Shown piece by piece: positions 51,761 through 62,900 of a stretch of 64,000 bases of DNA. The position numbers were made by a program, and so were the translations under genes. Position 1 is the stretch's first letter. Each line of letters opens with the position of its first letter. This DNA is from Beutenbergia cavernae DSM 12333 (GTDB lineage: Bacteria > Actinomycetota > Actinomycetes > Actinomycetales > Beutenbergiaceae). The stretch covers positions 558,001 through 622,000 of the forward strand of contig NC_012669.1 in assembly GCF_000023105.1 (NCBI RefSeq), given 5' to 3'. The notes under the pieces were generated by a model. That model was given only the letters and a program-made list of their open reading frames with translations, did not search any database and was not told where the DNA came from.

Positions 51761-52546
51761 GTGCCGCCCGACATCGACCTGCTCACGATCCTGCTGCTGG
51801 TGCTCGCCGGCCTCGCCGCGGGGTGGGTCGACGCCGTCGTCGGCGGCGGCGGGCTGATCCAGCTGCCGGCCCTGCTGCTGGTGCCCGGGATCACCCCGAT
51901 CGAGGCGCTCGCGACCAACAAGCTGGGCTCGATCATGGGCACGTCCACGAGCTCGATCACCTACTACCGCCGCGTGCAGCCCGACCTGACGACGGCGGCC
52001 CCGATGGCCCTCGCCGCCCTCGCCGGGGCAAGTGGCGGTGCCCTGCTGGCCTCGCAGATACCCGGCGAGCTGTTCACGCCGATCATCCTCGTGGTGCTCG
52101 TGGGCGTCTTCGTGTTCACGCTGGCCAGGCCGCGGCTCGGCGCGCACACGCAGCTGCGCTGGGAAGGCAACCGGCACCGGTGGACCGCGGCCGGGCTCGG
52201 CGTCGCCATCGGTCTCTACGACGGGCTGCTCGGCCCCGGCACCGGCACGTTCCTCGTCATCGCGCTCGTGAGCGTGCTCGGCTACGCGTTCCTGCCGGCG
52301 TCGGCGATCGCGAAGATCGTCAACTTCGCGACGAACTTCGGGGCGCTCGTCGTGTTCGTCCCGCACGGCGTCGTGCTCTGGGGTCTGGGGCTGTGCGTCG
52401 GGGCGGCGAACCTCGTCGGCGCCTACATCGGCGCCCGGATGGCTGTCGCCAAGGGCAGCGCCTTCGTGAGGGTGGCGTTCGTCGTCGTCGTCGGCGTGCT
52501 CATCGTCCGGCTCGGCTGGGACGTCGTCGCCGACTGGCTCTCCTGA
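51761..52546 (+). CDS. TSUP (TauE/SafE) family transporter
   Basis: 261 residues with eight predicted membrane segments and the duplicated TSUP motif: VDAVVGGGGLIQLPALLL, ALATNKLGSIMGTSTSS in the first half and GLYDGLLGPGTGTFL, KIVNFATNFGAL in the second. Family members export or import sulfite, sulfoacetate and related anions. The substrate is not evident; several sulfur genes elsewhere in the window are not linked to it. Confidence 0.93.
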   Translation: MPPDIDLLTILLLVLAGLAAGWVDAVVGGGGLIQLPALLLVPGITPIEALATNKLGSIMGTSTSSITYYRRVQPDLTTAAPMALAALAGASGGALLASQIPGELFTPIILVVLVGVFVFTLARPRLGAHTQLRWEGNRHRWTAAGLGVAIGLYDGLLGPGTGTFLVIALVSVLGYAFLPASAIAKIVNFATNFGALVVFVPHGVVLWGLGLCVGAANLVGAYIGARMAVAKGSAFVRVAFVVVVGVLIVRLGWDVVADWLS

Positions 52547-52589
52547 CCCGAGTCCCCACACCACCCACCCGACCCCCTGCGGGCGCACG

Positions 52590-52650
52590 CTGTGGGTGCG
52601 ACATCCGGGCTCCGTGAACACTCACTGAGCCCGGATGTCACAACCCACAG
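52590..52650. terminator. Long hairpin C between convergent TSUP and sugar ABC genes
   Basis: Arms 52590-52612 and 52627-52650 pair over about 22 bp with one bulge and one mismatch (CTGTGGGT and GACATCCGGGCTC blocks) around 14 nt. It lies in the 138-bp convergent gap and is probably a bidirectional terminator. No second copy seen here. Confidence 0.7.
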
Positions 52651-52684
52651 GCCGGTTGGCCACCCGGGGTGTCCGCCCGGACGG

Positions 52685-53575
52685 TCAGCCCTTGAGGGCC
52701 CCAGCCGCGATGTTCGCGATGAAGTGCCGCTGCCCGATGATGAACACCCCGATGAGCGGCAGCACGCTGATCAGCGCTCCCGCCATGACCATCCCGTAGT
52801 CGGTGAGGTAGATGGAGTTCAGCGTCTGGAGCGCCACCTGGAGGGTCTGCCGTTGCGGGTCGATGAGCACGACCAGGGGCCAGATGTAGTCGTTCCACGC
52901 GCCGATGAACGTGAAGATCCCGAGGAACGCCAGGCCGCCCCGGAGCATCGGAACGCCGATCGACCGGTAGCACCGGAAGAACCCGGCGCCGTCGATCCGA
53001 GCGGACTCCAACAGCTCGTCCGGGATCGAGTTCGTGGCGAACTGGCGCAGCAGGAAGATGCCGAAGGCGTTCGCCGCCCCGGGGATGATGAGCGCCTGCA
53101 GGCCGCCGATCCAGCCGAACCAGGACATGAGCACGAAGCTCGGCACCAGGGAGAGGCTGCCCGGGACGAGGAACGTCGCGATCAGCAGCGTGAACAGCAC
53201 GTTCTTGCCCGGGAACGAGTACTTCGCGAACGTGAACGCCGCCAGCGAGTCGAAGAACATGACCAGGACGGCGAGCGCGCCGGCGACGAGGATCGTGTTC
53301 AGCAGGGCCTGGAACAGGTCGACGCTCGCCAGGAGGTTGCGCATGTTCTCGGCGAAGTTCGTGCCGAACGTGAGCTTCGGCGGGAAGCCGAAGATCTCTG
53401 CCGTGGTGTTCGTCGACATCGTGATGAGCCAGTAGAACGGGAAGATCGACATCAGGACGCCGATCCACAGGCAGACCTGCGTCACCAGCCTCGCCACGAG
53501 GTTGCGCTGCCGCGCGTGGCGGTCGACGCGTTCCTGGGTCGGGTCGCCCAGTCGAGGAGTCGTGAGCGCGCTCAT
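52685..53575 (-). CDS. Sugar ABC transporter permease, MalG-like
   Basis: 296 residues with six hydrophobic helices and the EAA coupling loop ELLESARIDGAGFFRCYRSIGVPML. It forms the carbohydrate pore with the MalF-like partner, whose stop overlaps this start (ATGA). The ATPase is not encoded here; a shared MsiK-type ATPase elsewhere is likely, as usual in actinobacteria. Confidence 0.94.
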   Translation of the reverse strand: MSALTTPRLGDPTQERVDRHARQRNLVARLVTQVCLWIGVLMSIFPFYWLITMSTNTTAEIFGFPPKLTFGTNFAENMRNLLASVDLFQALLNTILVAGALAVLVMFFDSLAAFTFAKYSFPGKNVLFTLLIATFLVPGSLSLVPSFVLMSWFGWIGGLQALIIPGAANAFGIFLLRQFATNSIPDELLESARIDGAGFFRCYRSIGVPMLRGGLAFLGIFTFIGAWNDYIWPLVVLIDPQRQTLQVALQTLNSIYLTDYGMVMAGALISVLPLIGVFIIGQRHFIANIAAGALKG

Positions 53576-54558
53576 GCCGACGCCCCCTTCTTCCGCCCAC
53601 CGCGGATGCCGTCGCGTTCTCGGATGAGGCGCCAGTTGATGATCGCGAAGACGGCGGCGATGACGAAGAGCGCCCACGCGATCGCCGAGCCGTAGCCGAA
53701 GTCGAACTTCGTGAACGCCTGGTTGTACTGGTAGAGGACGATCGTCATGCCCGCCTCCCCGACGCCGCCGGTATCGCCGAGGAGCACCTGCGGCTCCGTG
53801 AACAGGCTCAGCCCACCGATCGTGGACGTGATGACGGTGAAGAGGATCACCGGGCGCAGCATCGGCACGGTGACGGAGCGGAAGATCCGCCACCCGTTCG
53901 CGCCGTCGACCTTGGCGGCGTCGTACAGGTCGGTCGGGATCGCCTGGAGGCCGGCGAGGTAGATGATCGCGTTGTAGCCGGTGAACCGCCAGATCACCAT
54001 GACGGCGATCGTCACCTTGATGCCCCAGTTCGAGGAGAGCCACGGCACCTGGTCGATCCCCAGCCCGGCCAGGGCCGAGTTCACGATGCCGAAGCTGTCG
54101 GAGAAGATGGAGCCGAACACGATGGCCATGGCCACCATGCTCGTGACGTTGGGCAGGAAGTACGCGACGCGGAGGAAGCCCTTGAACCGGATGTTCTGGT
54201 GGAGCAGGAACGCGAGGACGAGGGCCAGGAACAGCATCGGGATCGTCGAGATCAACCAGATGACGAACGTGTTCCCGACGGCGTTCCAGAACCGTGGGTC
54301 GCTCAGCAGGAACTGATACTGCGCGAGGCCGACGAACCGCATCGGGCCGATGCCGTCCCAGTCCTGGAACGACAGGAAGACCGAGTACCCGATGGGGAAG
54401 AGCCCGAACACGAGGAACAGCAGGTAGAAGGGCGAGACCGCGAGGTACTGCGGCCAGAACCTCCTCAGGGGCGAGCCTTGCCTGGGGCGCGGCTGGTCCG
54501 TGGCGCGGGAGGCGGTGCGCCCCGGGGTCAGCCGGACGGACTCGTCGAGCGCGGCCAT
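53572..54558 (-). CDS. Sugar ABC transporter permease, MalF-like
   Basis: 328 residues, six hydrophobic helices (PFYLLFLVFGLFPIGYSVFL onwards) and the EAA loop DLYDAAKVDGANGWRIFRSVTVPML. The start overlaps the binding-protein stop by one base (TGATG). Part of the operon 52685-55850. Confidence 0.94.
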   Translation of the reverse strand: MAALDESVRLTPGRTASRATDQPRPRQGSPLRRFWPQYLAVSPFYLLFLVFGLFPIGYSVFLSFQDWDGIGPMRFVGLAQYQFLLSDPRFWNAVGNTFVIWLISTIPMLFLALVLAFLLHQNIRFKGFLRVAYFLPNVTSMVAMAIVFGSIFSDSFGIVNSALAGLGIDQVPWLSSNWGIKVTIAVMVIWRFTGYNAIIYLAGLQAIPTDLYDAAKVDGANGWRIFRSVTVPMLRPVILFTVITSTIGGLSLFTEPQVLLGDTGGVGEAGMTIVLYQYNQAFTKFDFGYGSAIAWALFVIAAVFAIINWRLIRERDGIRGGRKKGASA

Positions 54559-55850
54559 CAGATCACCCCTCGCTTCGCGAGGTTGCGGTCAGCCTCGGTG
54601 ACGGCGTCGGCCCAGGCCTGCTCGGGATCCTTGCCGCTGGCCTCGACGTTCGTGAGCTCGGTGGCGAACGCGGCGGCCTGCGGCTCGTACGTGCTGACGA
54701 ACGTGGGCGGGACATCGGGAGCGACGGCCGCGAAGAACTCGAGCGGGTCCTGCTCGCCGAAGAAGCCGGTGTCGCTCACCATCTCCCCGGCGGTGAACGC
54801 CTCCGGCGAGGACGGGAAGAGCTGGACCTCGTTGAACGTGGCGGCCTGGTTCTCGGGTGTGTTGAGCCAGGTGACGAACGCGAACGCGGCCTCGGGGTCC
54901 TTGCACGTGCTCGGGATGCAGAAGAACGAGCCACCGCTGTTCCCGGGCGGGCCGGGCTGGTGGGCGATGCGCCACGAGCCGGCGGTGTCGGGCGCCGTGT
55001 CGCCGAGGATCTGCGCCCACCACACGGCCTCGATGTGGCCGACCGTGCGGCCCGACGACCACGCCGAGTTCTGCTCCGTGGGAACCGGCAGCTTCGCCGT
55101 GATGCCGGCCTCGCTCGCCCGGATCGCGACCTCCCACGCCTCGCGGACGGCGCTGCCGTCCTCGGAGTAGAGCGGTCGGTTGTCGCGGTCGAAGTACCGC
55201 TCGGGCGAGGCGTTGAGGAACTGGCCGAACACCATGCCGGCGGTGTTCATCAGGGCCACGTCCGCCGTCGCGCGGAGCTCCGTGCCGAGCTCGATCCAGG
55301 CGTCCCAGTCGGCGACGGCGGCGCTGACGTCGTCCGGGTCGGACGGGAGGCCCGCCTCATCGAAGACGTCCGCACGGTAGTAGAAGCCCGTCGGTCCGGT
55401 GTCGAGCGGGAAGAAGAGCTGGCGGCCGGTCGGCGAGGTGCCGAGGTCCCACTTCCAGTCGAAGTAGCCCGCGGAGTGGTCCGCTGCGCCGAGCTCGTTG
55501 AGGTCGAAGAACTTGTCCTCGCTCGGGAAGTACAGCGAGCAGTTGGAGTTGATCGCTGCGACGTCCGGGATGTAGGCGCCACCCGCGAGCGACGTCCGGA
55601 ACTTGTTGTCGTACCCGCCGCCGATGACGTCGGCCCGCAGCCTTTTCGTCGACCCCGGGATGCCTTCGGCGGCCTGGCCCAGGAGGGTCGGGCTGACCGA
55701 GCGGTTCCAGTACCAGAGCACCAGCTCGTCCGGGTCGGAGGAGATCGACGTGCTCGAACCGCAGCCCGTGAGGCTGGCGGTCAGGGCGGCGCCGGTCATC
55801 ACCCCCAGCCCGCCGAGGAACTGGCGCCGATCGAGTGTGCCCATCTGCAT
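54558..55850 (-). CDS. Sugar ABC transporter substrate-binding lipoprotein
   Basis: 430 residues from the ATG at 55850 (55844 is also possible). The N-terminus DRRQFLGGLGVMTGAALTA followed by lipobox LTGC (C30) marks a lipoprotein with a Tat-like arginine pair. Family 1 binding-protein features follow (ELVLWYWNRS, GGAYIPDVAAIN, FFPLDTGPTGFYYR). It delivers a carbohydrate to the two permeases. The LacI-type palindromes upstream suggest substrate induction. The sugar is unknown, but a fused dehydrogenase/aldo-keto reductase is transcribed divergently. Confidence 0.93.
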   Translation of the reverse strand: MQMGTLDRRQFLGGLGVMTGAALTASLTGCGSSTSISSDPDELVLWYWNRSVSPTLLGQAAEGIPGSTKRLRADVIGGGYDNKFRTSLAGGAYIPDVAAINSNCSLYFPSEDKFFDLNELGAADHSAGYFDWKWDLGTSPTGRQLFFPLDTGPTGFYYRADVFDEAGLPSDPDDVSAAVADWDAWIELGTELRATADVALMNTAGMVFGQFLNASPERYFDRDNRPLYSEDGSAVREAWEVAIRASEAGITAKLPVPTEQNSAWSSGRTVGHIEAVWWAQILGDTAPDTAGSWRIAHQPGPPGNSGGSFFCIPSTCKDPEAAFAFVTWLNTPENQAATFNEVQLFPSSPEAFTAGEMVSDTGFFGEQDPLEFFAAVAPDVPPTFVSTYEPQAAAFATELTNVEASGKDPEQAWADAVTEADRNLAKRGVI

Positions 55851-55880
55851 CCCCGCTCTCGTCCTTGAGTCGAGCACCGC

Positions 55881-55909
55881 GCCGTGAACGATCCCGTGAA
55901 CGATCACGG
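55881..55909. promoter_or_regulatory. LacI-type operator upstream of the sugar ABC operon
   Basis: CCGTGAACGATCACGG (55894-55909) is a palindrome with one mismatch, and an overlapping half-copy GCCGTGAACGATC starts at 55881. It matches the perfect operator at 56142. The 390-bp divergent region holds both sites; between them (55910-56141) I see nothing else clear. Confidence 0.8.
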
Positions 55910-56141
55910 CATGTCGGAGGGACCGTGGCACGGTGGTCAACGCCGTGTCAAGGGTTCGTCTCGGGTGGGTCCGCGGGGCGGTGCGCCCGTGGCCGAGCCG
56001 AAAGCGCGCAGAGTGCCGCACTCCCGGCCGAGCCGGTGGTGCGGGTCCCGCGCTCCTGCCCGTGCGAGTCGGGCGCCGGGGGCTGCGTCGGTCGCTCACC
56101 GCCTTGCCGGACCCCCGCCGCCGTGGCTAACCTGGACGCGC

Positions 56142-56159
56142 CGTGAACGTTCACGGCGA
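56142..56159. promoter_or_regulatory. LacI-type operator upstream of the fused oxidoreductase
   Basis: GCCGTGAACGTTCACGGC is a perfect 18-bp palindrome with a central CG, the LacI-family hallmark. TAACCT at 56130-56135 could be the -10, so the operator would cover the transcript start. Confidence 0.88.
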
Positions 56160-56240
56160 TCGATGAGCGCGCGTCGCTGCGCCCGCATTCCCGCGGAGCA
56201 GCGGGCGCCACGTCCGTCACGACGACGCCGGAGGTCACTC

Positions 56241-58238
56241 GTGTCCGCACCGTTCCGCTGGGCGATCCTGGGCCCTGGATCCATCGCCGCCCGCTTCGCC
56301 TCGCAGCTGCCGCACAGCGAGCACGGGGTGCTGGCCGCCGTCGCCAGCTCCGACCCCGATCGCGCGCTCGCCTTCGCCGAGCAGCACGGCGCCGGGGTGA
56401 CCGGCGACTACGCGACGATCCTCGGCCGGGACGACGTCGACGCCGTGTACGTCTCCACCGTGCACACGACGCATGCCCGGCTCACGATCGCGGCGCTCGA
56501 GGCGGGCAAGCACGTCCTCTGCGAGAAGCCGCTCGCCCCGAACCACGGGTCGGTCATGGCGATGGTGGACGCCGCGCGCGGCTCCGGTCGCGTGCTGCTC
56601 GAGGCGTACATGTACCGGTTCCACCCCCTCACTCGGCAGATCCTCGAGCTCGTGGCGAGCGGCGCCGTGGGCGAGCTGCAGCACGTCGACGCGTCGTTCT
56701 CGTTCCACGCGGGCCGCACGACCGGCCGGCTCTTCGACCCGGCGCTGGCCGGTGGCGGCATCCTCGACGTCGGCGGGTACCCCGTGTCGTACGCCCGCGC
56801 GATCGCCGGCGCAGCGGCGGGTCGTGCGTTCGTCGAGCCGACGGCGCTCTCGGCCCGCGGCACGATCGGCGAGACGGGCGTGGACGAGTGGACCGTCGCC
56901 GACCTCACGTTCCCCGACGGCGTGACGGCGTCCGTGCGCACGGGCGTGCGGCTCGCCGACCCCACCACCGTCACGATCTACGGCTCGCGCGGGTCCGTCA
57001 CCCTGACGGATCCGTGGACGCTCGGGGCCGGCGACGGCGCGAGCGCCACGCTGCGCGTCGTCGGCGCGGAGCCGCAGCAGATCGAGACCGGCCCGGCGTT
57101 CCCGTACGCGTTGGAGGCCGACGCCGTCGCGCTCGCTGCGTGGTCGGGCGCCGCCGACGTGCCCGAGGCCTCGCTCGACGACTCCCTCGGCACGGCGCGC
57201 GTCCTCCAGCAGTGGCGCGACGCGATCGGCCTCGTCTACCCCTTCGAGGACGACGACGCCGACGTCCCCACCGTCTCCGGCCGCCCGCTCGCTCTGCCGA
57301 CGCCGGGCACCGCGACCATCCCGCACGGCACCATCGACGGGGTGGGCGACCTCTCGCGGCTCGTGATGGGCTGCGACAACCAGCCCGACCTCGCGCACGC
57401 CTCCGCCCTGTTCGACGCGTTCGTCGAGGCCGGCGGCTCGGCCTTCGACACCGCGTACATCTACGGCGGCGGCCGGCACGAGGTGCTGCTCGGCCGGTGG
57501 ATGGCGAACCGCGGCGTGCGGGACGACGTCGTCGTCATCGCCAAGGGCGCGCACACGCCGCACTGCGACCCCGAGTCGATCCCGCGCCAGCTCACGGAGT
57601 CGCTCGACCGGCTCGGCACCGACCACGCCGACCTGTACCTCATGCACCGCGACAACCCCGCGGTCCCGGTCGGGGAGTTCGTCGACGTGCTCGACGCCGA
57701 GGTCCGCGCCGGCCGTGTGCGGGCGTTCGGCGGGTCGAACTGGACCCCGGAGCGCCTCGACGAGGCGAACGCCTACGCGAGCGCCCACGGGAAGACCGGA
57801 TTCGCCGTCGTCAGCAACCACTTCGGACTGGCCGAGGCGTACGACGTGCCGTGGACGGGCTGCGAGCACGCCACCGACGCGGCCTCCCGGGCGTGGCTGA
57901 CCGAGCGCCAGATGCCGCTGCTGCCGTGGTCGTCGCAGGCACGCGGGTTCTTCGCCGGACGGGCGCACCCCGACGACCGGTCGGACGCCGAGCTCGTGCG
58001 CTGCTACTACTCCCCGGAGAACTTCGAGCGGCTGCACCGCGCCGGGAAGCTCGCTGCGGGGCGAGGCGTCGCGACGACGGCGGTCGCGCTCGCGTATGTC
58101 CTCGCGCAGCCGTTCCCCACGTTCCCGCTCATCGGGCCGCGGTCGATCGCGGAGCTGCGCTCCTCCCTCGAGGCGACCCGGGTCGCGCTCACGCCGGAGG
58201 AGGTCGCGTGGCTGGACCTCCGCACCGACTCCGTGTGA
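56241..58238 (+). CDS. Fused Gfo/Idh/MocA dehydrogenase and aldo-keto reductase
   Basis: 665 residues. Residues 1 to about 330 are a Gfo/Idh/MocA oxidoreductase: nucleotide motif GPGSIAARFA, CEKPLAP and GGGILDVGGYPVSYA. Residues about 355-665 are an aldo-keto reductase with D and Y in AFDTAYIYGGG, K in VIAKGAH and H in LMHRDNP. A sugar could thus be oxidised and reduced by one chain. GTG start with GGAGG 6 nt upstream. The operator at 56142 and the divergent sugar ABC operon indicate carbohydrate catabolism; the substrate is unknown. Confidence 0.92.
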   Translation: MSAPFRWAILGPGSIAARFASQLPHSEHGVLAAVASSDPDRALAFAEQHGAGVTGDYATILGRDDVDAVYVSTVHTTHARLTIAALEAGKHVLCEKPLAPNHGSVMAMVDAARGSGRVLLEAYMYRFHPLTRQILELVASGAVGELQHVDASFSFHAGRTTGRLFDPALAGGGILDVGGYPVSYARAIAGAAAGRAFVEPTALSARGTIGETGVDEWTVADLTFPDGVTASVRTGVRLADPTTVTIYGSRGSVTLTDPWTLGAGDGASATLRVVGAEPQQIETGPAFPYALEADAVALAAWSGAADVPEASLDDSLGTARVLQQWRDAIGLVYPFEDDDADVPTVSGRPLALPTPGTATIPHGTIDGVGDLSRLVMGCDNQPDLAHASALFDAFVEAGGSAFDTAYIYGGGRHEVLLGRWMANRGVRDDVVVIAKGAHTPHCDPESIPRQLTESLDRLGTDHADLYLMHRDNPAVPVGEFVDVLDAEVRAGRVRAFGGSNWTPERLDEANAYASAHGKTGFAVVSNHFGLAEAYDVPWTGCEHATDAASRAWLTERQMPLLPWSSQARGFFAGRAHPDDRSDAELVRCYYSPENFERLHRAGKLAAGRGVATTAVALAYVLAQPFPTFPLIGPRSIAELRSSLEATRVALTPEEVAWLDLRTDSV

Positions 58239-58275
58239 GCCGCGGTCCCCGCCTGGCGCGATGACTCCCGGTGGC

Positions 58276-58281
58276 TAGGGT
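58276..58281 (+). promoter_or_regulatory. Predicted -10 of the lacI-type gene (leaderless)
   Basis: TAGGGT, 6 nt before the ATG at 58288, with no ribosome site. Confidence 0.5.
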
Positions 58282-58287
58282 CGGGCC

Positions 58288-59268
58288 ATGACGCGCGGAC
58301 GACGGGTGACGATCACCGACGTCGCGGAAGCGGCCGGCGTCTCGAGGCAGACGGTCACGCGCGCCATGAACGGGATGGCCGAGATCAGCGATGCGACGCG
58401 GAGCCGGGTGCTCGAGGTCGCACGCGAGCTGCGGTACCGGCCGTCGCGGTTCGGGCGAGACCTGGTCAAGCGCGAGCAGCGCACCGTCGGGCTCGTCGTG
58501 CACGACCTCACGAACCCGTACTACCCGGAGCTGGCCTCCGCCGTCGTCGGGGCGGCGGTGGCGCGGGGCTGGAACGTCGTGCTCGCGGACACCGTGCACT
58601 CGCGGGACCGCGTCGCCGACCTGGCGGACCTCGTGCGGCAGGTCGACGTCGTCGTCGGCTATGTCGGCCTGAACCGCGAGGAGAAGGCCGAGGTGTTCGC
58701 CGGGCTGCCGGTCGTCGAGATCGACCCCGGTCCGGGCTCGGCGTTCGGCGCCGTCGACCTGGACGAGCGCCCGGCGATGGCGGAGCTGTGCACGCATCTG
58801 CTCGACGTGGGCGTGCGGCGGCCGGTGGCGCTCATGACGTCCGCCGGCGCCGAACGCGGCGTGCTCTTCCGGGAGTCGATGGCCGCGCACGGCGTCGACG
58901 TGCGCACCGTCGTCACGGGGCAGGAGAGCATCGACGCCGCGGATGCGGCCGTGGCCGACGTCGTGGCGTCCGGCGAGGAGCTCGACGCCATCCTGGCGTT
59001 CAACGACCTCCTGGCGTGCGGTGCGCTCAAGGCCCTGCGGCACGCCCGCATCGAGGTGCCGGGTCGCGTGCGGGTGGTCGGCTTCGACGGGCTCAGCCTG
59101 GGCACCGTCGTCTCCCCGGAGCTCACCACGCTCGCCATCGACATGTCTGAGGTGGCCGACGTCGCCGTCGAGCTCGCCGTGGCGATGTTCGACGGCGAGC
59201 TGCCGTACTCGGGCGACGACGTGCGGCGCAGCGTCACGCACCGGCTCGTGCTGCGCGAGTCCGCGTGA
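58288..59268 (+). CDS. LacI-family transcriptional regulator
   Basis: 326 residues. The HTH is VTITDVAEAAGVSRQTVTRAMNG with the hinge helix in RELRYRPSRFGRDL; a periplasmic-binding-protein-like effector domain follows (TVGLVVHDLTNPYYPELASA). It lies 49 bp after the fused oxidoreductase and probably binds the GTGAACGTTCAC-type operators at 55894 and 56142, controlling both the uptake and the catabolic gene. Confidence 0.94.
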   Translation: MTRGRRVTITDVAEAAGVSRQTVTRAMNGMAEISDATRSRVLEVARELRYRPSRFGRDLVKREQRTVGLVVHDLTNPYYPELASAVVGAAVARGWNVVLADTVHSRDRVADLADLVRQVDVVVGYVGLNREEKAEVFAGLPVVEIDPGPGSAFGAVDLDERPAMAELCTHLLDVGVRRPVALMTSAGAERGVLFRESMAAHGVDVRTVVTGQESIDAADAAVADVVASGEELDAILAFNDLLACGALKALRHARIEVPGRVRVVGFDGLSLGTVVSPELTTLAIDMSEVADVAVELAVAMFDGELPYSGDDVRRSVTHRLVLRESA

Positions 59269-59276
59269 GCCCGGCA

Positions 59277-59298
59277 TGTGGACCCGGTGCGGTCCACA
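59277..59298 (+). terminator. Hairpin after the LacI gene
   Basis: TGTGGACC (59277-59284) pairs perfectly with GGTCCACA (59291-59298) around 6 nt, 8 nt past the stop codon. Confidence 0.6.
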
Positions 59299-59312
59299 CC
59301 CTGAGCCCGACC

Positions 59313-59318
59313 TAGAAT
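59313..59318 (+). promoter_or_regulatory. Predicted -10 of lysC
   Basis: TAGAAT, 45 nt before the GTG start of aspartate kinase; the -35 is unclear. This gene, unlike several others here, would have a leader of about 40 nt. Confidence 0.5.
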
Positions 59319-59363
59319 CGAACGTTCGACCCGCTCTCGAAAGCCGTCCCGAAGGTACGTCCA

Positions 59364-61710
<2,347 letters not shown>

Positions 61711-61776
61711 CGCGCCGGGGGCGAGTTCGGCCTCAGGGCACACCCGCCGCCGCACCCGACCCGGCGCCCCAACGCT

Positions 61777-61823
61777 GATTGGGGTAGCTCCGGGAGCACA
61801 TGACTCCCGGAGCTACCCCAATC
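61777..61823. repeat. Hairpin B1, one of two direct copies framing DUF559 gene B
   Basis: GATTGGGGTAGCTCCGGGAG (61777-61796) pairs perfectly over 20 bp with 61804-61823 around the 7-nt loop CACATGA. The right arm overlaps the stop codon of the minus-strand DUF559 gene by two bases. A diverged copy with the same loop length lies at 62901. It also stands 66 bp past the asd stop. Confidence 0.95.
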
Positions 61824-62784
61824 ACCGGGAATTCGGGACTGGGCAGAGGGGCCCGCACCTGCGTGCGGTTCCCTGCCACCCGCCGCTGCGCAGCGCACCG
61901 ACGAGCTGCACCGTGCAGTCGCAGGGACGCACGGCGAGATGCGACCAGCGGTACCGCAACGTCACGTGTGATCGGTCCACCCGGACCTCGTTGTCGCGCC
62001 AGACATCGGCGTCGGTCGTGCCCCCGGGATGCGCGAGGGCGCCGTCGAGCTCGGCCCGGGTCGCGTACTCCCCGAACACGGCGTCGGCGCGCAGACGCAA
62101 GCCCCGGATCTCCGCCCACACCTGCCGCGCTGACGCGGGCAGGTCGTGAGCGCGGACGACGTCGCGGTGGAAGCGGTGCTCCAGCGGCGACTCCGAGCCA
62201 GCAGCGACTTCGGCGACGAGCTCGTGCAGCAGACCTCGATGGCGGAGCCTCGCCCGCCCGGCGACCTCCTGCCGAAGCCGTGAGGTTGGCACACCTCGTC
62301 GTGCCGCGGCACACAGGAACCCGATGACGTCGTCCTCGTTCGTCGCTGCGTCCGCGAGGTCGATCGCAGTCACCGCGCGACCGAGCCGGGGCGGGTCGCC
62401 GGTCGGTGCGAGCCTCCGCCTCGTGCGGTGCAGTCGGACCCCGGCGAGCGGTCGTACCTGGCGATCGTGCGGGATGGTGACGTCAAGCTGGCGCGGTTGC
62501 GATGCGACGAGACCGCCGAGGTAGCCGGCCGAACGGTGCGACAGCGCCGCCCCACGGCCACACGCGAGAACCGCTGCCCACGCACGTGAGCTCCACGTGA
62601 TCGGGCCCGAGTAGGTCAGGTACACGCCGGGGTGAATCAGTTGCCAGCGCCCGGACTCGAGCCGGGAACGCGGAACCCGAGGCGACCGCCCGCACTGGGC
62701 GATCTGCCGGCGAGTGATCACCCCGCTCTGGCGTTCGAGAAGAAGCGTCAGCGGGTGGACACGCGCGACGCTGGCCATGGTCAT
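61822..62784 (-). CDS. AbiEi-like HTH protein with C-terminal DUF559/Vsr-like nuclease domain (copy B)
   Basis: 320 residues; the ATG at 62784 or the one at 62778 may be used. The N-terminal winged helix (LERQSGVITRRQIAQCGRS, then WQLIHPGVYLTYSG) and the C-terminal part (SESPLEHRF with E202, RADAVFG with D234, AELDGALAH with E245/D247, WRDNEV, VTLRYRW) parallel copy A. The last 40 residues contain C288, C290, C310 and C314, absent from copy A. No partner toxin gene is present. Framed by two direct hairpin copies. Confidence 0.83.
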   Translation of the reverse strand: MTMASVARVHPLTLLLERQSGVITRRQIAQCGRSPRVPRSRLESGRWQLIHPGVYLTYSGPITWSSRAWAAVLACGRGAALSHRSAGYLGGLVASQPRQLDVTIPHDRQVRPLAGVRLHRTRRRLAPTGDPPRLGRAVTAIDLADAATNEDDVIGFLCAAARRGVPTSRLRQEVAGRARLRHRGLLHELVAEVAAGSESPLEHRFHRDVVRAHDLPASARQVWAEIRGLRLRADAVFGEYATRAELDGALAHPGGTTDADVWRDNEVRVDRSHVTLRYRWSHLAVRPCDCTVQLVGALRSGGWQGTARRCGPLCPVPNSR

Positions 62785-62827
62785 GGTGGCGAGTGTGGCG
62801 CCACAGCCCCCGGACGGGCTCGGAGGC

Positions 62828-62873
62828 TGTGGACAGGTGTGTCTCGTCCCGCCAACGCGCGAGCTGCGGACAA
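62828..62873 (-). promoter_or_regulatory. Paired DnaA-box-like motifs in the leader of DUF559 gene B
   Basis: TGTGGACAG (62828-62836) and TGCGGACAA (62865-62873) each differ by one base from TGTGGACAA and are 37 bp apart, matching the pair (38 bp) in the leader of gene A. Confidence 0.5.
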
Positions 62874-62900
62874 CCCGCGAGGAGGGTCGCCGCCGCCGTC

